Assembly: GCF_036327755.1 (NCBI RefSeq)
Contig: NZ_CP109596.1
Span: forward strand, 620,001-684,000
Source of the DNA: Nocardia sp. NBC_01503
GTDB lineage: Bacteria > Actinomycetota > Actinomycetes > Mycobacteriales > Mycobacteriaceae
Reading direction: 5' to 3'
Length of the DNA: 64,000 nucleotides
In this document: piece by piece, positions 1 to 8,597 of the stretch
Layout of the letters: the number at the start of each line of letters is the position of its first letter
Position numbering within the stretch: the first letter of the stretch is position 1
Translations under genes and position numbers: made by a program
Notes under the pieces: model-generated
Told to the model about the DNA's origin: nothing
The model's input: the letters and a program-made list of their open reading frames with translations, nothing else
Databases searched by the model: none

Positions 1-230
1 TCGCCGAGGACGATCTCGTGGATGTGATCTCCGAATGGACCGATGGCACCGAACGCCGGGTGGAGGGCTTCCGGCTGGTCGGTTACGCCACCCCGCGCGG
101 AAATGCCGCGGCCTACTATCCGGAGACCAATCCCCTGGTCCCCCTCGACCATGTCGCGCGGCGCTCGAATACCCCTGTCTCCAAGGCGGTCACCGTACGC
201 CTGGAGCGTCACATCCATAGGACGTCGTGA
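1..230 (+). CDS. Molybdopterin oxidoreductase (FdhF-like), C-terminal end only
   Basis: Only the last ~75 codons are in the window; the reading frame is open from base 3 to the TGA at 228-230. The tail contains the segment YYPETNPLVPLDHVA followed by SNTPVSKAVTVRLE. That ending is typical of the FdhF/YdeP-type molybdopterin oxidoreductase alpha subunits of actinobacteria, which are formate-dehydrogenase-like bis-MGD enzymes. The next gene, fdhD, starts inside the stop codon (GTGA overlap, 227-230), so the two are translationally coupled, and FdhD is the sulfur-transfer maturation factor for this enzyme class. The catalytic domains lie outside the window, so the substrate cannot be confirmed here. 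Confidence 0.75.
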   Translation, partial: AEDDLVDVISEWTDGTERRVEGFRLVGYATPRGNAAAYYPETNPLVPLDHVARRSNTPVSKAVTVRLERHIHRTS

Positions 231-1039
231 GCCGAGTAACCGCCCGCCGCCGCACCCTGCGCATCTCCCCCACCGGTACGGTCGAGCGCCCCGACACCCT
301 CGCGGTGGAGGAGCCGCTCGAAATCCGTACCGGTGGTGAGGCATTGACCGTCACCATGCGCACGCCCGGTGCGGATATCGACCTCATCCACGGTTTCCTG
401 TTCACCGAGGGGATCATCGAAACCGCCGAGGATATCCACACCGCGCGCTACTGCGCGGGCACCGACGAGAACGGCCAGAACACCTACAACGTGCTGGATG
501 TGCGGTTCCGCAACCCGATTCCGGTGCGGCCGCGCAATTTCCTCACCAACAGCGCGTGTGGGCTCTGCGGTAAGACCGCGCTGGACGAGGTCCGTACCCG
601 CACCCGCCATCCCATCCCCGGCACGGGTATCGAGGTGAAGCCGAGCGTGCTGGCCACGCTCCCGACCGAACTCCGTTCCCGCCAGGACCTTTTCGACGCC
701 ACCGGCGGACTGCACGGCGCGGGACTGTTCACCCTCGACGGCGAGGCCGTGGTGGTGCGCGAGGACGTGGGCCGCCACAATGCCGTCGACAAGGTGATCG
801 GCTGGGCACTGCGCGAAAACCGTATCCCCGCACACGATCTCATTCTCATGGTCTCCGGCCGCGCCTCCTTCGAACTCGTCCAGAAGGCCGTCATGGCGGG
901 CATTCCCCTGCTCGGCGCGGTCTCCGCCCCCAGCTCCCTGGCCGTCGATCTGGCTGCCGACTCGGATCTGACCCTGGTGGGATTCCTGCGCGGTGAATCG
1001 ATGAATGTCTACTCCGCGACCCATCGCATCTCGGTGTAG
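227..1039 (+). CDS. fdhD: Formate dehydrogenase accessory sulfurtransferase FdhD
   Basis: A 270-residue cytosolic protein. FdhD passes sulfur from the cysteine desulfurase to the molybdenum cofactor before it is inserted into formate dehydrogenase. The family's essential CxxC is visible as NSACGLCGK (Cys111 and Cys114). The fold segments DLIHGFLFTEG near residue 52, GGLHGAGLF, and REDVGRHNAVDKVIG in the C-terminal half are also characteristic. The GTG start at 227 overlaps the stop codon of the upstream FdhF-like gene by four bases, so the pair forms an fdhF-fdhD operon. Length and motifs are normal for the family. Confidence 0.95.
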   Translation: MSRVTARRRTLRISPTGTVERPDTLAVEEPLEIRTGGEALTVTMRTPGADIDLIHGFLFTEGIIETAEDIHTARYCAGTDENGQNTYNVLDVRFRNPIPVRPRNFLTNSACGLCGKTALDEVRTRTRHPIPGTGIEVKPSVLATLPTELRSRQDLFDATGGLHGAGLFTLDGEAVVVREDVGRHNAVDKVIGWALRENRIPAHDLILMVSGRASFELVQKAVMAGIPLLGAVSAPSSLAVDLAADSDLTLVGFLRGESMNVYSATHRISV

Positions 1040-1160
1040 ACGCCACCCCGAGGGGGTCTCCCGGAAAGGGTCTCGGAGAGCGGGGCAGACGGGGGTGCCG
1101 GGCCGGGGTCGGCTGCTACGCTCCGAGCTAGAACACGTTTCAATTCTTACGGGAGATGCC

Positions 1161-1535
1161 ATGGCAGCGCAGGTCCGCGATGTGGTCGAGCAGTATGTGA
1201 AATTGGTGGCCAGCGGCCCCACCGATGACGTGGTGAACCTCTACACCGCCGATGCCGTGGTGGAAGACCCGATCGGCAGCGAACCGCGCAAGGGCCACGA
1301 CGCCATCCGCGAGATGTACGCCGCGCTGGAGCATATGCAGGGCCGCGAGACCGAGGTGCACTCGATCAAGGTCGCGGGTAAGCACGCCGCGGTCTCCTTC
1401 ACCCTGGTCGGGCACTTCGGCGATCAGAAGATGACGCTCTCGCCCATCGACATCATGGAGTTCGATGACGAAGGCAAGATCGTCTCCATGAAGGCGTACT
1501 GGGGTCCGGACAATATGGTGATGGGTCCGGCCTAG
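1161..1535 (+). CDS. SnoaL/ketosteroid-isomerase-fold protein
   Basis: A 124-residue protein with the NTF2-like cone fold of SnoaL and steroid delta-isomerases: an N-terminal helix (VEQYVKLVASG), then VNLYTADAVVEDPIGSEPRKGHDAIREMYA, then strands ending DIMEFDDEGKIVSMKAYWGP. An acidic pair (E/D-x-x-D near VVEDPIG) sits where ketosteroid isomerases have a catalytic acid, but residue identity alone does not prove isomerase activity. The ATG at 1161 follows GGGAG at 1151-1155, which is why the longer upstream reading frame is rejected. It stands alone between fdhD and a membrane protein. Substrate unknown. Confidence 0.75.
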   Translation: MAAQVRDVVEQYVKLVASGPTDDVVNLYTADAVVEDPIGSEPRKGHDAIREMYAALEHMQGRETEVHSIKVAGKHAAVSFTLVGHFGDQKMTLSPIDIMEFDDEGKIVSMKAYWGPDNMVMGPA

Positions 1536-1617
1536 TCGGCGGCGGCCTATTGCCCCCTTCCGATTGCCGAATTACGGTGGGCGCACCGCAAGATTCGGCA
1601 ACGGAACGGGAGGGCCG

Positions 1618-2169
1618 ATGCGAATCTCCTTGCACGGCACGGGGGATGGCATCCGGGTGCGTGTGCGCCTCGAGGTGAATCGACGCCGCTGGCTGGCACT
1701 ACAGATCATGCTGGCGATACTCGCGCTACAGGGGTTGATCGTGGGCGCGTGGGCGGTGTTCGCCCCGCACTCCTGGTACACCAGTTTCCCGGGCTTCGGT
1801 ATGCGCTGGGTCGGTATGGACGGTCCATACAACCATCACCTCGCCTCCGATGTCGGGGCGTTCTTCCTGGCCATGGCCGCGGTGACGGGGGTCGCGCTGT
1901 GGTTCATGGACAGCCTGCTGGCGCGGGCGGCGGGCGCGGGCTGGCTGGTCTTCGGCATCCCGCACCTGCTCTATCACACCTTCCACCGGCCCGAGGCCAT
2001 GAGCACCGTGAGCTTCACGCTCAGCGTGATCGCCGCCTTCGCGCTACCCGCGCTCGGCGTGGCCTGCGTACTGGTCGCCCCGCGTGAGCGCAGGCCGATT
2101 CCCGAACCCGCCCCGTTCACCCTGAGATTTCCGCGTCGCGGCAGGTCGGGGTCGCGACCACCGCGATGA
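1618..2169 (+). CDS. Small four-helix membrane protein, unknown function
   Basis: A 183-residue protein. After a basic N-terminal region it has about four hydrophobic segments, starting WLALQIMLAILALQGLIVGA, then the loop GMRWVGMDGPYNHHLASDVGAFFLAMAAV, then LVFGIPHLLYHTFH, then FALPALGVACVLVA, and a basic tail. Histidines in PYNHHLASDVG and PHLLYHTFH face the same side of the membrane in a simple topology model and could bind a metal or heme, but this is inference. The start at 1618 is chosen for GGGAGGG about five bases upstream. I do not recognise the family with confidence. Confidence 0.6.
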   Translation: MRISLHGTGDGIRVRVRLEVNRRRWLALQIMLAILALQGLIVGAWAVFAPHSWYTSFPGFGMRWVGMDGPYNHHLASDVGAFFLAMAAVTGVALWFMDSLLARAAGAGWLVFGIPHLLYHTFHRPEAMSTVSFTLSVIAAFALPALGVACVLVAPRERRPIPEPAPFTLRFPRRGRSGSRPPR

Positions 2170-2422
2170 ATTTCGCTGCCCCACACCGTCGTAACAGGTG
2201 AAGCACAGGCGCCGATTTTCATAGCAAAGGGATAAAGGTTCAATGGCGAACCACGGGGAGTCAAAGGCGATTCCCGGCCCGGGCGCGATCGATCCGCTCG
2301 ATCGTCACCGTTTCCACGCACAACTCCACACCCGGTGTGACACAGCCCATCTCCACGCCCCGTCACGTTTCGCGGGGCTGCCTCGTCCAAGGGGCAGCAC
2401 CCTCGGATCGAAGGAGACCATC

Positions 2423-2992
2423 ATGGGCGTCACCCGCATCCCCGCCGTCGGCCCCGATAAGGCCGGACCGCTGACCCGGATCCTGTACTGGTACATGAAG
2501 CGCCGCTTCGGCGTGGTGCCCGAGCCGTTCGCCGTCGCCGCCAATCATCCCGGCATTTTCCTGGCCTCCTCGATTCATGAGGGCCTGGTCGAGCGGGCAT
2601 CCACCGTATTGCCCGCCAATATTCGCGAGATCGCGGTCTATCAGGTGGCACGAACCGTCGGCTGCTCCTGGTGCGTGGATTTCGGGACCATGCTCATGCG
2701 CCTGGACGATCTGGATATCGACAAGCTGCGGTTCATCGACGATTACCGAACACATCCGGCGTACAGCGAGGATGAGCGGGCCGCCATCGCCTACGCCGAT
2801 GCGGTCACCGCGACCCCGCCGACCGTCACCGATGAGCAGGTCACCGATCTGAAGCGGCGGTTCGGCAGCAAGGGCGTCATGGAGCTGACCTATCAGATCG
2901 CGCTGGAGAACTCCCGCGCTCGCGGCTATCACGCGCTCGGGATCACCGATCAGGGCTTCAGCCAGGATTCCTGCCGAGTCCCCTGGGCCTGA
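2423..2992 (+). CDS. Carboxymuconolactone decarboxylase family protein (AhpD-like)
   Basis: A 189-residue protein of the CMD/AhpD superfamily of peroxidatic or alkyl-hydroperoxide-related proteins. The signature is REIAVYQVARTVGCSWCVDF, where two cysteines in a CxxC spacing (GCSWC) follow the helix, as in AhpD-like thiol reductants; the usual downstream histidine of AhpD (CxxCxxxH) is not in the normal place. Further helices include EDERAAIAYADAVTATPP. The ATG at 2423 follows AAGGAG at 2411-2416, so it is preferred over longer frames starting at 2243. It probably acts as a cytosolic thiol redox protein; the partner is unknown. Confidence 0.8.
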   Translation: MGVTRIPAVGPDKAGPLTRILYWYMKRRFGVVPEPFAVAANHPGIFLASSIHEGLVERASTVLPANIREIAVYQVARTVGCSWCVDFGTMLMRLDDLDIDKLRFIDDYRTHPAYSEDERAAIAYADAVTATPPTVTDEQVTDLKRRFGSKGVMELTYQIALENSRARGYHALGITDQGFSQDSCRVPWA

Positions 2993-3182
2993 CGGCGGCT
3001 CGCGGCCGGAGTAGCGATACCGCCACTCCGGCCAGCACGATTCCGGTCAGATTGATCCCCAACTGTGCGAGCGAACTCGCGGTCACACGCCATTTGCCCG
3101 CGATGGCGGCCACCACCGCCGAACCCGCGTTCGAGCGTAATACTCCCCGTACCAACCAGATCCAGGGCGCGCAGCGCGGCAA
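2958..3182 (-). pseudogene. Probable remnant of the C-terminus of a DUF389 membrane protein
   Basis: The minus strand encodes the hydrophobic segment SSLAQLGINLTGIVLAGVAV, preceded by GSAVVAAIAGKWRVTA and followed by a basic tail and a stop at 2958. The pattern S-x-x-QLGINLxGIVLAG resembles the last transmembrane helix of DUF389 proteins. Nothing upstream encodes the rest of such a protein, and no Shine-Dalgarno precedes it. It overlaps the end of the CMD gene on the other strand by 35 bases. I read it as the decayed end of a lost gene in the gap before the clpX terminator. A chance open frame remains possible. Confidence 0.35.
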
Positions 3183-3220
3183 TCACCGTTAACCTGGGCG
3201 AAAACCCGTGCAACGCAAAA

Positions 3221-3251
3221 CGGCCCCGCGAGAAGGATTCTCGCGGGGCCG
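3221..3251 (-). terminator. Rho-independent terminator of clpX
   Basis: A perfect 14-bp stem (CGGCCCCGCGAGAA paired with TTCTCGCGGGGCCG) around a three-base loop, 16 bases past the clpX stop. Read on the minus strand it is followed by TTTTGCG, a short U-tract. This ends the clpP1-clpP2-clpX transcription direction. Confidence 0.85.
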
Positions 3252-3266
3252 CTCGCAGGGCTCGAA

Positions 3267-4547
3267 CTACGCGGACTTCTCGCGGCGCTCGGGCGACTGA
3301 CGCTTACGGGGAACGATCGTCGGCAGGACGTTGTCGTTTACGGTGGCCTCGTTGACGACGACCTTGGCGACATCGTCGCGGCTGGGGATGTCGTACATGA
3401 CCGGGAGGAGGACCTCCTCCATGATGGCGCGCAGGCCACGGGCGCCGGTACCGCGCAGAATCGCCTGATCCGCAACGGCTTCCAGGGCGTCCTGGGTGAA
3501 TTCCAGGTCCACGCCATCCATTTCGAAGAGGCGCACGTACTGCTTGACCAGTGCGTTCTTCGGCTGGGCCAGAATCCGGACGAGGGATTCCTTGTCCAGG
3601 TTGGTGACCGAGGCGACGATCGGCAGACGACCGATGAATTCGGGGATGAGCCCGAACTTGATCAGATCCTCCGGCATCACATCGGCGAAGTGATCGGCGG
3701 TGTCGATCTCGGACTTGGAGCGGACCTCCGCGCCGAAACCGATGCCGCGCTTACCGACTCGGTCCTGCACGATGCGCTCCAGGCCCGCGAACGCGCCCGC
3801 CACGATGAAGAGCACATTCGTGGTGTCGATCTGGATGAACTCCTGGTGCGGATGCTTACGACCACCCTGCGGCGGCACCGAAGCCTGCGTACCCTCCAGA
3901 ATCTTCAGCAGCGCCTGCTGCACACCTTCACCAGAGACGTCACGGGTGATGGACGGGTTCTCCGACTTGCGGGCGATCTTGTCGACCTCGTCGATGTAGA
4001 TGATGCCCGTCTCGGCGCGCTTCACATCGTAATCGGCGGCCTGGATCAGCTTGAGCAGGATGTTCTCGACATCCTCACCGACATAACCGGCCTCGGTGAG
4101 GGCGGTGGCGTCGGCGATGGCGAACGGAACGTTCAACATCTTGGCCAGCGTCTGCGCCAGATAGGTCTTGCCACAGCCCGTCGGGCCGAGCATGAGGATA
4201 TTGGACTTCATCAACTCGACCGATTCGCCTCGGGAGTCGCGGCCCTTGTCCCCGGCCTGAATTCGCTTGTAGTGGTTGTAAACAGCCACTGCCAGGGTTC
4301 TCTTCGCGGCGTCCTGCCCGATCACGTACTGCTCGAGGAAGTCGCGGATCTCCGCGGGCTTCGGCAGCTCATCGAGTTTGACCTCGCTGCTTTCAGCGAG
4401 CTCCTCCTCGATGATCTCGTTGCACAGATCGATGCACTCGTCGCAGATGTACACCCCTGGTCCCGCAATGAGCTTTTTGACCTGCTTCTGGCTCTTCCCG
4501 CAGAAAGAGCACTTGAGCAGATCGCCGCCATCACCGATGCGCGCCAT
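3267..4547 (-). CDS. clpX: ATP-dependent Clp protease ATP-binding subunit ClpX
   Basis: A 426-residue AAA+ unfoldase that recognises, unfolds and threads substrates into the ClpP chamber. The N-terminal zinc-binding domain has Cys13, Cys16, Cys35 and Cys38 (CSFCGKSQ and [10 protein letters not shown]). Walker A is GPTGCGKT at 121-128, Walker B IYIDEVDK at about 183-190, and the sensor-2 arginine lies in [11 protein letters not shown]. The start MARIGDGG at 4547 gives the standard ClpX length; the frame runs 45 codons further upstream, but that part has no homologous character. It is the last gene of the clpP1-clpP2-clpX set, with a 267-bp gap after clpP2 that could hold its own promoter. Confidence 0.98.
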   Translation of the reverse strand: MARIGDGGDLLKCSFCGKSQKQVKKLIAGPGVYICDECIDLCNEIIEEELAESSEVKLDELPKPAEIRDFLEQYVIGQDAAKRTLAVAVYNHYKRIQAGDKGRDSRGESVELMKSNILMLGPTGCGKTYLAQTLAKMLNVPFAIADATALTEAGYVGEDVENILLKLIQAADYDVKRAETGIIYIDEVDKIARKSENPSITRDVSGEGVQQALLKILEGTQASVPPQGGRKHPHQEFIQIDTTNVLFIVAGAFAGLERIVQDRVGKRGIGFGAEVRSKSEIDTADHFADVMPEDLIKFGLIPEFIGRLPIVASVTNLDKESLVRILAQPKNALVKQYVRLFEMDGVDLEFTQDALEAVADQAILRGTGARGLRAIMEEVLLPVMYDIPSRDDVAKVVVNEATVNDNVLPTIVPRKRQSPERREKSA

Positions 4548-4814
4548 CTCCTGGGTCCCTACTTCCTTGTCCGCGTGCAACCATCTGTCTCGGTTGTCGG
4601 CGAAGTGCCACCTATAAAGCGTATGCCGTCCCCAGTGATTGCGGGTACGGCCGGTGCGGCGGGTGCCGACAACCACGAGCAAAGGTCCCTAGAGTGACCG
4701 TACCCGTTATCCGCGACCGAGGTCGACAACTTGGGCACGTTTCTCATCGGACATGTGCGTGGACTCACCCCTGTCCGGGTGGCGAGACGCACCGAACCTC
4801 GCCACCCGCCCGCC

Positions 4815-5492
4815 TCACTTTTGCGCGCTGAGCTTGCGGTACTCGAAGACCTGATCGATGATCCCGTAGTCCTTCGCCTCCGCGGCGGTGAGGATCTTGT
4901 CGCGATCGGTGTCCTTACGGATGACATCCGCGTCCCGGCCGGTGTGGTGCGCCAGCGTGGTCTCCATGAGACGGCGCATGCGCTCGATCTCGGCGGCCTG
5001 GATCTCCAGATCCGAGACCTGACCCTGGATACCGCCCGAGGTGGACGGCTGGTGGATCAGCACACGGGCGTTCGGCAGCGCGGCGCGCTTACCCGGCGCG
5101 CCGGCGGCCAGCAGCACCGCGGCGGCCGAAGCGGCCTGGCCCAGGCAGACGGTCGCGACATCGGCGCGCACGTACTGCATGGTGTCGTAGATGGCCATCA
5201 GCGCGGTGAACGAGCCACCGGGCGAGTTGATGTACATCGTGATATCCCGGTCCGGGTCAAGGGATTCCAGCACCAGCAGCTGCGCCATGATGTCGTTCGC
5301 GGAGGTGTCGTCCACCTGCGCGCCGAGGAAGATGATGCGCTCCTCGAACAGCTTGTTGTACGGGTTGGACTCCTTGACACCGAAGCTCGAGTGCTCGACG
5401 AACGACGGCAGGATGTAGCGCGACTGCGGCATCTGAGAACCGGCAGCAGCGAAGGTGATGCCCGCGGAGCGCGGATCCATCATGTTCGACAT
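4815..5492 (-). CDS. clpP2: ATP-dependent Clp protease proteolytic subunit ClpP2
   Basis: A 225-residue ClpP. Actinobacterial ClpP2 forms a mixed two-ring tetradecamer with ClpP1. The triad is complete: Ser122 (GQAASAAA), His147 (LIHQPS) and Asp198 by alignment (DTDRDKI). The oxyanion loop is NSPGGSF. The N-terminal leader ([19 protein letters not shown]) is probably removed. The ATG at 5492 lies seven bases after GGAG; an in-frame TTG 12 bases upstream is not used. It sits 34 bp downstream of clpP1 in the same operon. The MSNMMDPR N-terminus is of the ClpP2 type. Confidence 0.97.
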   Translation of the reverse strand: MSNMMDPRSAGITFAAAGSQMPQSRYILPSFVEHSSFGVKESNPYNKLFEERIIFLGAQVDDTSANDIMAQLLVLESLDPDRDITMYINSPGGSFTALMAIYDTMQYVRADVATVCLGQAASAAAVLLAAGAPGKRAALPNARVLIHQPSTSGGIQGQVSDLEIQAAEIERMRRLMETTLAHHTGRDADVIRKDTDRDKILTAAEAKDYGIIDQVFEYRKLSAQK

Positions 5493-5526
5493 ATGCGTCT
5501 CCAAAAAAGTCAGGTCGGTGGGCGAC

Positions 5527-6105
5527 TCAGTTGTTGGTCTGCGCGGCGCTGGAGATCACTCGGTCGATGAATCCGTACTCGAGCGCCTCGGCGGCGGTGA
5601 ACCAGCGGTCGCGGTCGGCGTCGGCAGTAACCTGCTCGATGGACTTGCCGGTGAACTGCGCCTGGAGCTCGTTCATCTCACGCTTGGTGTACGCGAACTG
5701 CTCGGCCTGAATGGCGATGTCCGCGGCCGAACCACCGATACCGGCGGACGGCTGGTGCATCATGATCCGGGCGTGCGGCAGGGCGAAACGCTTGCCCTTG
5801 GTGCCCGCGGCGAGCAGGAACTGACCCATCGACGCGGCCAAACCCATTCCGACCGTGCGGATATCGCATTCGGCGAACTGCATGGTGTCGTAGATGGCCA
5901 TACCGGCCGTCACCGAACCACCCGGCGAATTGATGTAGAGCGAGATGTCCTTGGTCGGATCCTCGGCCGAGAGCAACAGGATCTGCGCGCACAGCTTGTT
6001 GGCGATGTCGTCGTCGACCTGAGTGCCCAGGAAGATGATTCGCTCGCGCAGCAGGCGCTCGTAGACCGAATCACTGAGGTTCAGACCAGCAGTCGCGGAT
6101 GTCAT
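5527..6105 (-). CDS. clpP1: ATP-dependent Clp protease proteolytic subunit ClpP1
   Basis: A 192-residue ClpP with the full triad Ser92 (LAASMGQF), His117 (MMHQPSAG) and Asp166 (DADRDRW), and the GGS oxyanion loop (NSPGGSV). With ClpP2 and ClpX it makes the housekeeping protease, essential in mycobacteria. The ATG at 6105 follows AGGGG; the 37 residues that could be added upstream contain no ClpP character. The 223-bp gap to tig upstream holds a ClgR-like palindrome at 6238-6255, so clpP1-clpP2 probably has its own stress-inducible promoter. Confidence 0.97.
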   Translation of the reverse strand: MTSATAGLNLSDSVYERLLRERIIFLGTQVDDDIANKLCAQILLLSAEDPTKDISLYINSPGGSVTAGMAIYDTMQFAECDIRTVGMGLAASMGQFLLAAGTKGKRFALPHARIMMHQPSAGIGGSAADIAIQAEQFAYTKREMNELQAQFTGKSIEQVTADADRDRWFTAAEALEYGFIDRVISSAAQTNN

Positions 6106-6237
6106 GTGCACCCCTGCCTGATTGATTGTCACGGATACCTGCCCTCTCTCACCGGCTCGGTCCCACCAAGCCCCTACTGATTCGCTGACACTGACCCTAA
6201 CGAAACAGGGCGGCACCGAACTCCCGGTACCACCCTG

Positions 6238-6255
6238 CTTCGCTCACAGCGCAAA
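6238..6255. promoter_or_regulatory. Candidate ClgR operator upstream of clpP1-clpP2
   Basis: The sequence CTTCGCTCACAGCGCAAA is a near-palindrome (TTCGCT...AGCGCAA). It matches the ClgR consensus I recall from corynebacteria, WNNWCGCYNANRGCGWWS, in reverse orientation, with about two departures. It lies 133 bp upstream of the clpP1 start, inside the tig-clpP1 gap, which is where ClgR acts in related species. This is a motif match only. Confidence 0.45.
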
Positions 6256-6328
6256 ACTTACGGGGTCTTCGCCTCCGCAACCTACCCGGCCTGAGCCGAA
6301 TCCGGTTGCCCGGCACTGACCTCGGTCT

Positions 6329-7738
6329 TTACTTGGCCTCGACCTCGGCGGCTTCGGTCGCGTCGGCGACCTCGGCCAGCTCCTCGGCGGAGACCTCTTC
6401 GGCCTCTTCGGCCGGGTTGCCGAACATCTCCGTGGTGTCCACGGTGTTGCCCGCGGTATCGGTGACGGCGGCCTGCACCACCACACCGGCCAGGGCCTTA
6501 CCGCGACGCACGTCCGCGAAGACCGCGCCCAGCTGACCGGCCTGCTGGATCTGCTGGATGAACTGATCGGGCGACATGCCGTAGCGCTGCGCCTGGAAGA
6601 TGATCCGCTCGTACAGCTCGTCCTGGCCGACCTGGGTGTTCTCCGCCTCGGCGACGGCGTCCAGGAGCAGCTGGGTCTTGACCGACTTCTCGGCCGACTC
6701 CTTGGTGTCCTTGTCGAACTCCTCGCGGGAGGAGCCCTGCGCCTCGAGCGCCTCGGCCAGCTTGGCCTCGTCGTGGTCGAAACCGTGCACGGCGTCGTGC
6801 AGCACGGCGTCGATCTCGGCCTGGACGACCTTCTCCGGCAGCGGGATCTCGACGGTCTCCAGCAGGGTCTCGAGGACCTTGTCGCGGATGGCGCCGGCCT
6901 GCTCGACCTTCTTGGTGCGCTCGACGCGACCCTTCAGGTCTTCCTTCAGCTCGTCGATCGTGTCGAATTCGCTTGCCAGCTGGGCGAACTCATCATCCGC
7001 CTCGGGCAGCTCGCGCTCCTTGACCGACTGCACGGTCACGGTGATGACGGCTTCCTTGCCCGCGTGCTCGCCGGCGACCAGCTTGGAGGTGAAATCCTTG
7101 GACTCCTCCGCCTTGAGACCGATCAGGGTCTCGTCGAGGCCCTCGATGAGCTGGCCCGAACCGACCTCGTGCGACAGGCCGGTGGTGCTGGCCTCTTCGA
7201 CCTCGACGCCGTCGACGGTGGCCGACAGGTCGATGGAGACGAAGTCGCCGTCCGCGATGGCGCGGTCGACCGAGGTCAGGGTGCCGAAGCGCTGACGCAG
7301 CGAGCTCAGCTGCTCCTCGATGTCCTCGTCCTTGATCTCGATCGGATCGACGGTGACGGCGATGGTCGAGAAGTCGGGGAGGGTGATCTCCGGGCGGACG
7401 TCGACCTCGGCGGTGAACGCCAGCTCTTCGCCGTCTTCGATCTTGGTGATCTCGATCTCCGGCTGGCCGATGACCTTGACCTCGGTGGCGATCACAGCGT
7501 CGCTGTAGCGCTTGGGGAGGACGTCATTGACGACCTGCTCCAGCACCGCGCCGCGGCCCACACGAGCCTCGATCAGCTTCGCGGGCGCCTTGCCCGGACG
7601 GAAGCCGGGGATGCGGATCTGCCCTGCGAGCGCCTTATATGCCTTGTCGAAATCCGGCTTCAGCTCCTCGAAGGGCACCTCGACGTTAATCCGGACCCGG
7701 GTCGGGCTCAGCTGCTCGACGGTGCTCTTCACGGACAT
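6329..7738 (-). CDS. tig: Trigger factor, ribosome-associated chaperone and prolyl isomerase
   Basis: A 469-residue trigger factor. The N-terminal ribosome-binding domain carries the signature [17 protein letters not shown] near residue 45. It is followed by the FKBP-like isomerase domain ([15 protein letters not shown] onward, about 155-245) and the long helical C-terminal chaperone domain, ending in an acidic Ala/Glu tail ([20 protein letters not shown]) common in actinobacteria. It binds nascent chains at the ribosome exit. Length is normal. It lies upstream of the clp genes on the same strand, an arrangement conserved from E. coli to mycobacteria. Confidence 0.97.
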   Translation of the reverse strand: MSVKSTVEQLSPTRVRINVEVPFEELKPDFDKAYKALAGQIRIPGFRPGKAPAKLIEARVGRGAVLEQVVNDVLPKRYSDAVIATEVKVIGQPEIEITKIEDGEELAFTAEVDVRPEITLPDFSTIAVTVDPIEIKDEDIEEQLSSLRQRFGTLTSVDRAIADGDFVSIDLSATVDGVEVEEASTTGLSHEVGSGQLIEGLDETLIGLKAEESKDFTSKLVAGEHAGKEAVITVTVQSVKERELPEADDEFAQLASEFDTIDELKEDLKGRVERTKKVEQAGAIRDKVLETLLETVEIPLPEKVVQAEIDAVLHDAVHGFDHDEAKLAEALEAQGSSREEFDKDTKESAEKSVKTQLLLDAVAEAENTQVGQDELYERIIFQAQRYGMSPDQFIQQIQQAGQLGAVFADVRRGKALAGVVVQAAVTDTAGNTVDTTEMFGNPAEEAEEVSAEELAEVADATEAAEVEAK

Positions 7739-7904
7739 GCTCCTTGTTCGTTCGTGGAATGATGTTCATTCCCCCCACAGGCATCCCGACCAGGGTAGTC
7801 GACGGTCGATGTGCCCTGATAACCGGTCATGGCAAGTCCGCCGCGCCACACCGGCGCGGCGGGTCGGCCGTCTCATCCCCCGCAGGTGGACGGCCTGGTG
7901 ACAG

Positions 7905-8483
7905 CTAACCGACCTTGACGGCGTCGGTCACGAAGACCAGGGTCTCGTACGGCTTCATCCCGCGGCCGCCCGCGCCGTAGCCCAGGTCCGGCGGGACGAT
8001 CAGCAGTCGGCGCGCGCCCTGCTGCACGCCGACCAGACCCTGATCCCAGCCCTTGATGACCTCGCCCGCGCCGAGGGTGAGCGTGAACGGCTCACCCCGG
8101 TCGAAGGAGCTGTCCAGCTTCTTCTTATCGGACCAGGTGATCAGGGAGTAGTTCATGGTCAGCTTCTGACCGGCCTGCGCGCCCGGCCCGCTGCCCGGGG
8201 TCAGGTCCTTGGTGATCAGCGTCTTGGGCGCATCGCAGTCGTCCGGAATCGTGATGGTCGGAGCCTTGCCGAAGGCGCCGTCGACCTTGATGTCGTCGGC
8301 GGTGCACTCGCGGCCCTTGGACTGGGTCTGCGCCGCCGACTGCGGCTGTGCCGCAGCCGAAGTCGTGGCCTTGGCCGTGGTCGTCGTATCCGCCTCGGAG
8401 TCGTCACCGCTCCCGCAGCCCGCCATCACCAGCACCGCGGCCGCCACCGCGCCGATCGCACCGACCTTGCCCACCACGCGCAT
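7905..8483 (-). CDS. Secreted FKBP-type peptidyl-prolyl isomerase lipoprotein
   Basis: A 192-residue lipoprotein. The signal peptide ends in the lipobox VMAGC, making Cys23 the lipidated residue. A Thr/Ala/Gln-rich linker covers residues 24-58, and a C-terminal FKBP domain covers about 95-192, with LDSSFDRGEPFTLTLGAGEVIKGWDQGL and RRLLIVPPDLGYGAGGRG. The aromatic and Asp residues that line the FK506 pocket (DSSF, VIKGW, YGAGG) are conserved, so it is probably an active prolyl isomerase on the outer face of the membrane. It stands 166 bp upstream of tig and is divergent from hen1. Natural clients unknown. Confidence 0.9.
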   Translation of the reverse strand: MRVVGKVGAIGAVAAAVLVMAGCGSGDDSEADTTTTAKATTSAAAQPQSAAQTQSKGRECTADDIKVDGAFGKAPTITIPDDCDAPKTLITKDLTPGSGPGAQAGQKLTMNYSLITWSDKKKLDSSFDRGEPFTLTLGAGEVIKGWDQGLVGVQQGARRLLIVPPDLGYGAGGRGMKPYETLVFVTDAVKVG

Positions 8484-8597
8484 ACCCGCTCCTGCCCAGT
8501 CACCGGACGCCGCAAGCCTTGCGGCACCGCGCCGAAACTACACGGTCGTGCGGAAATGCGTTTGCCGGGTTTGCGGGGGTACGGGAGCATCGACCGG

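Noticed and set aside
3690..4697. Plus-strand frame inside clpX
   Set aside because: Antisense of clpX; no homology and no ribosome binding site.
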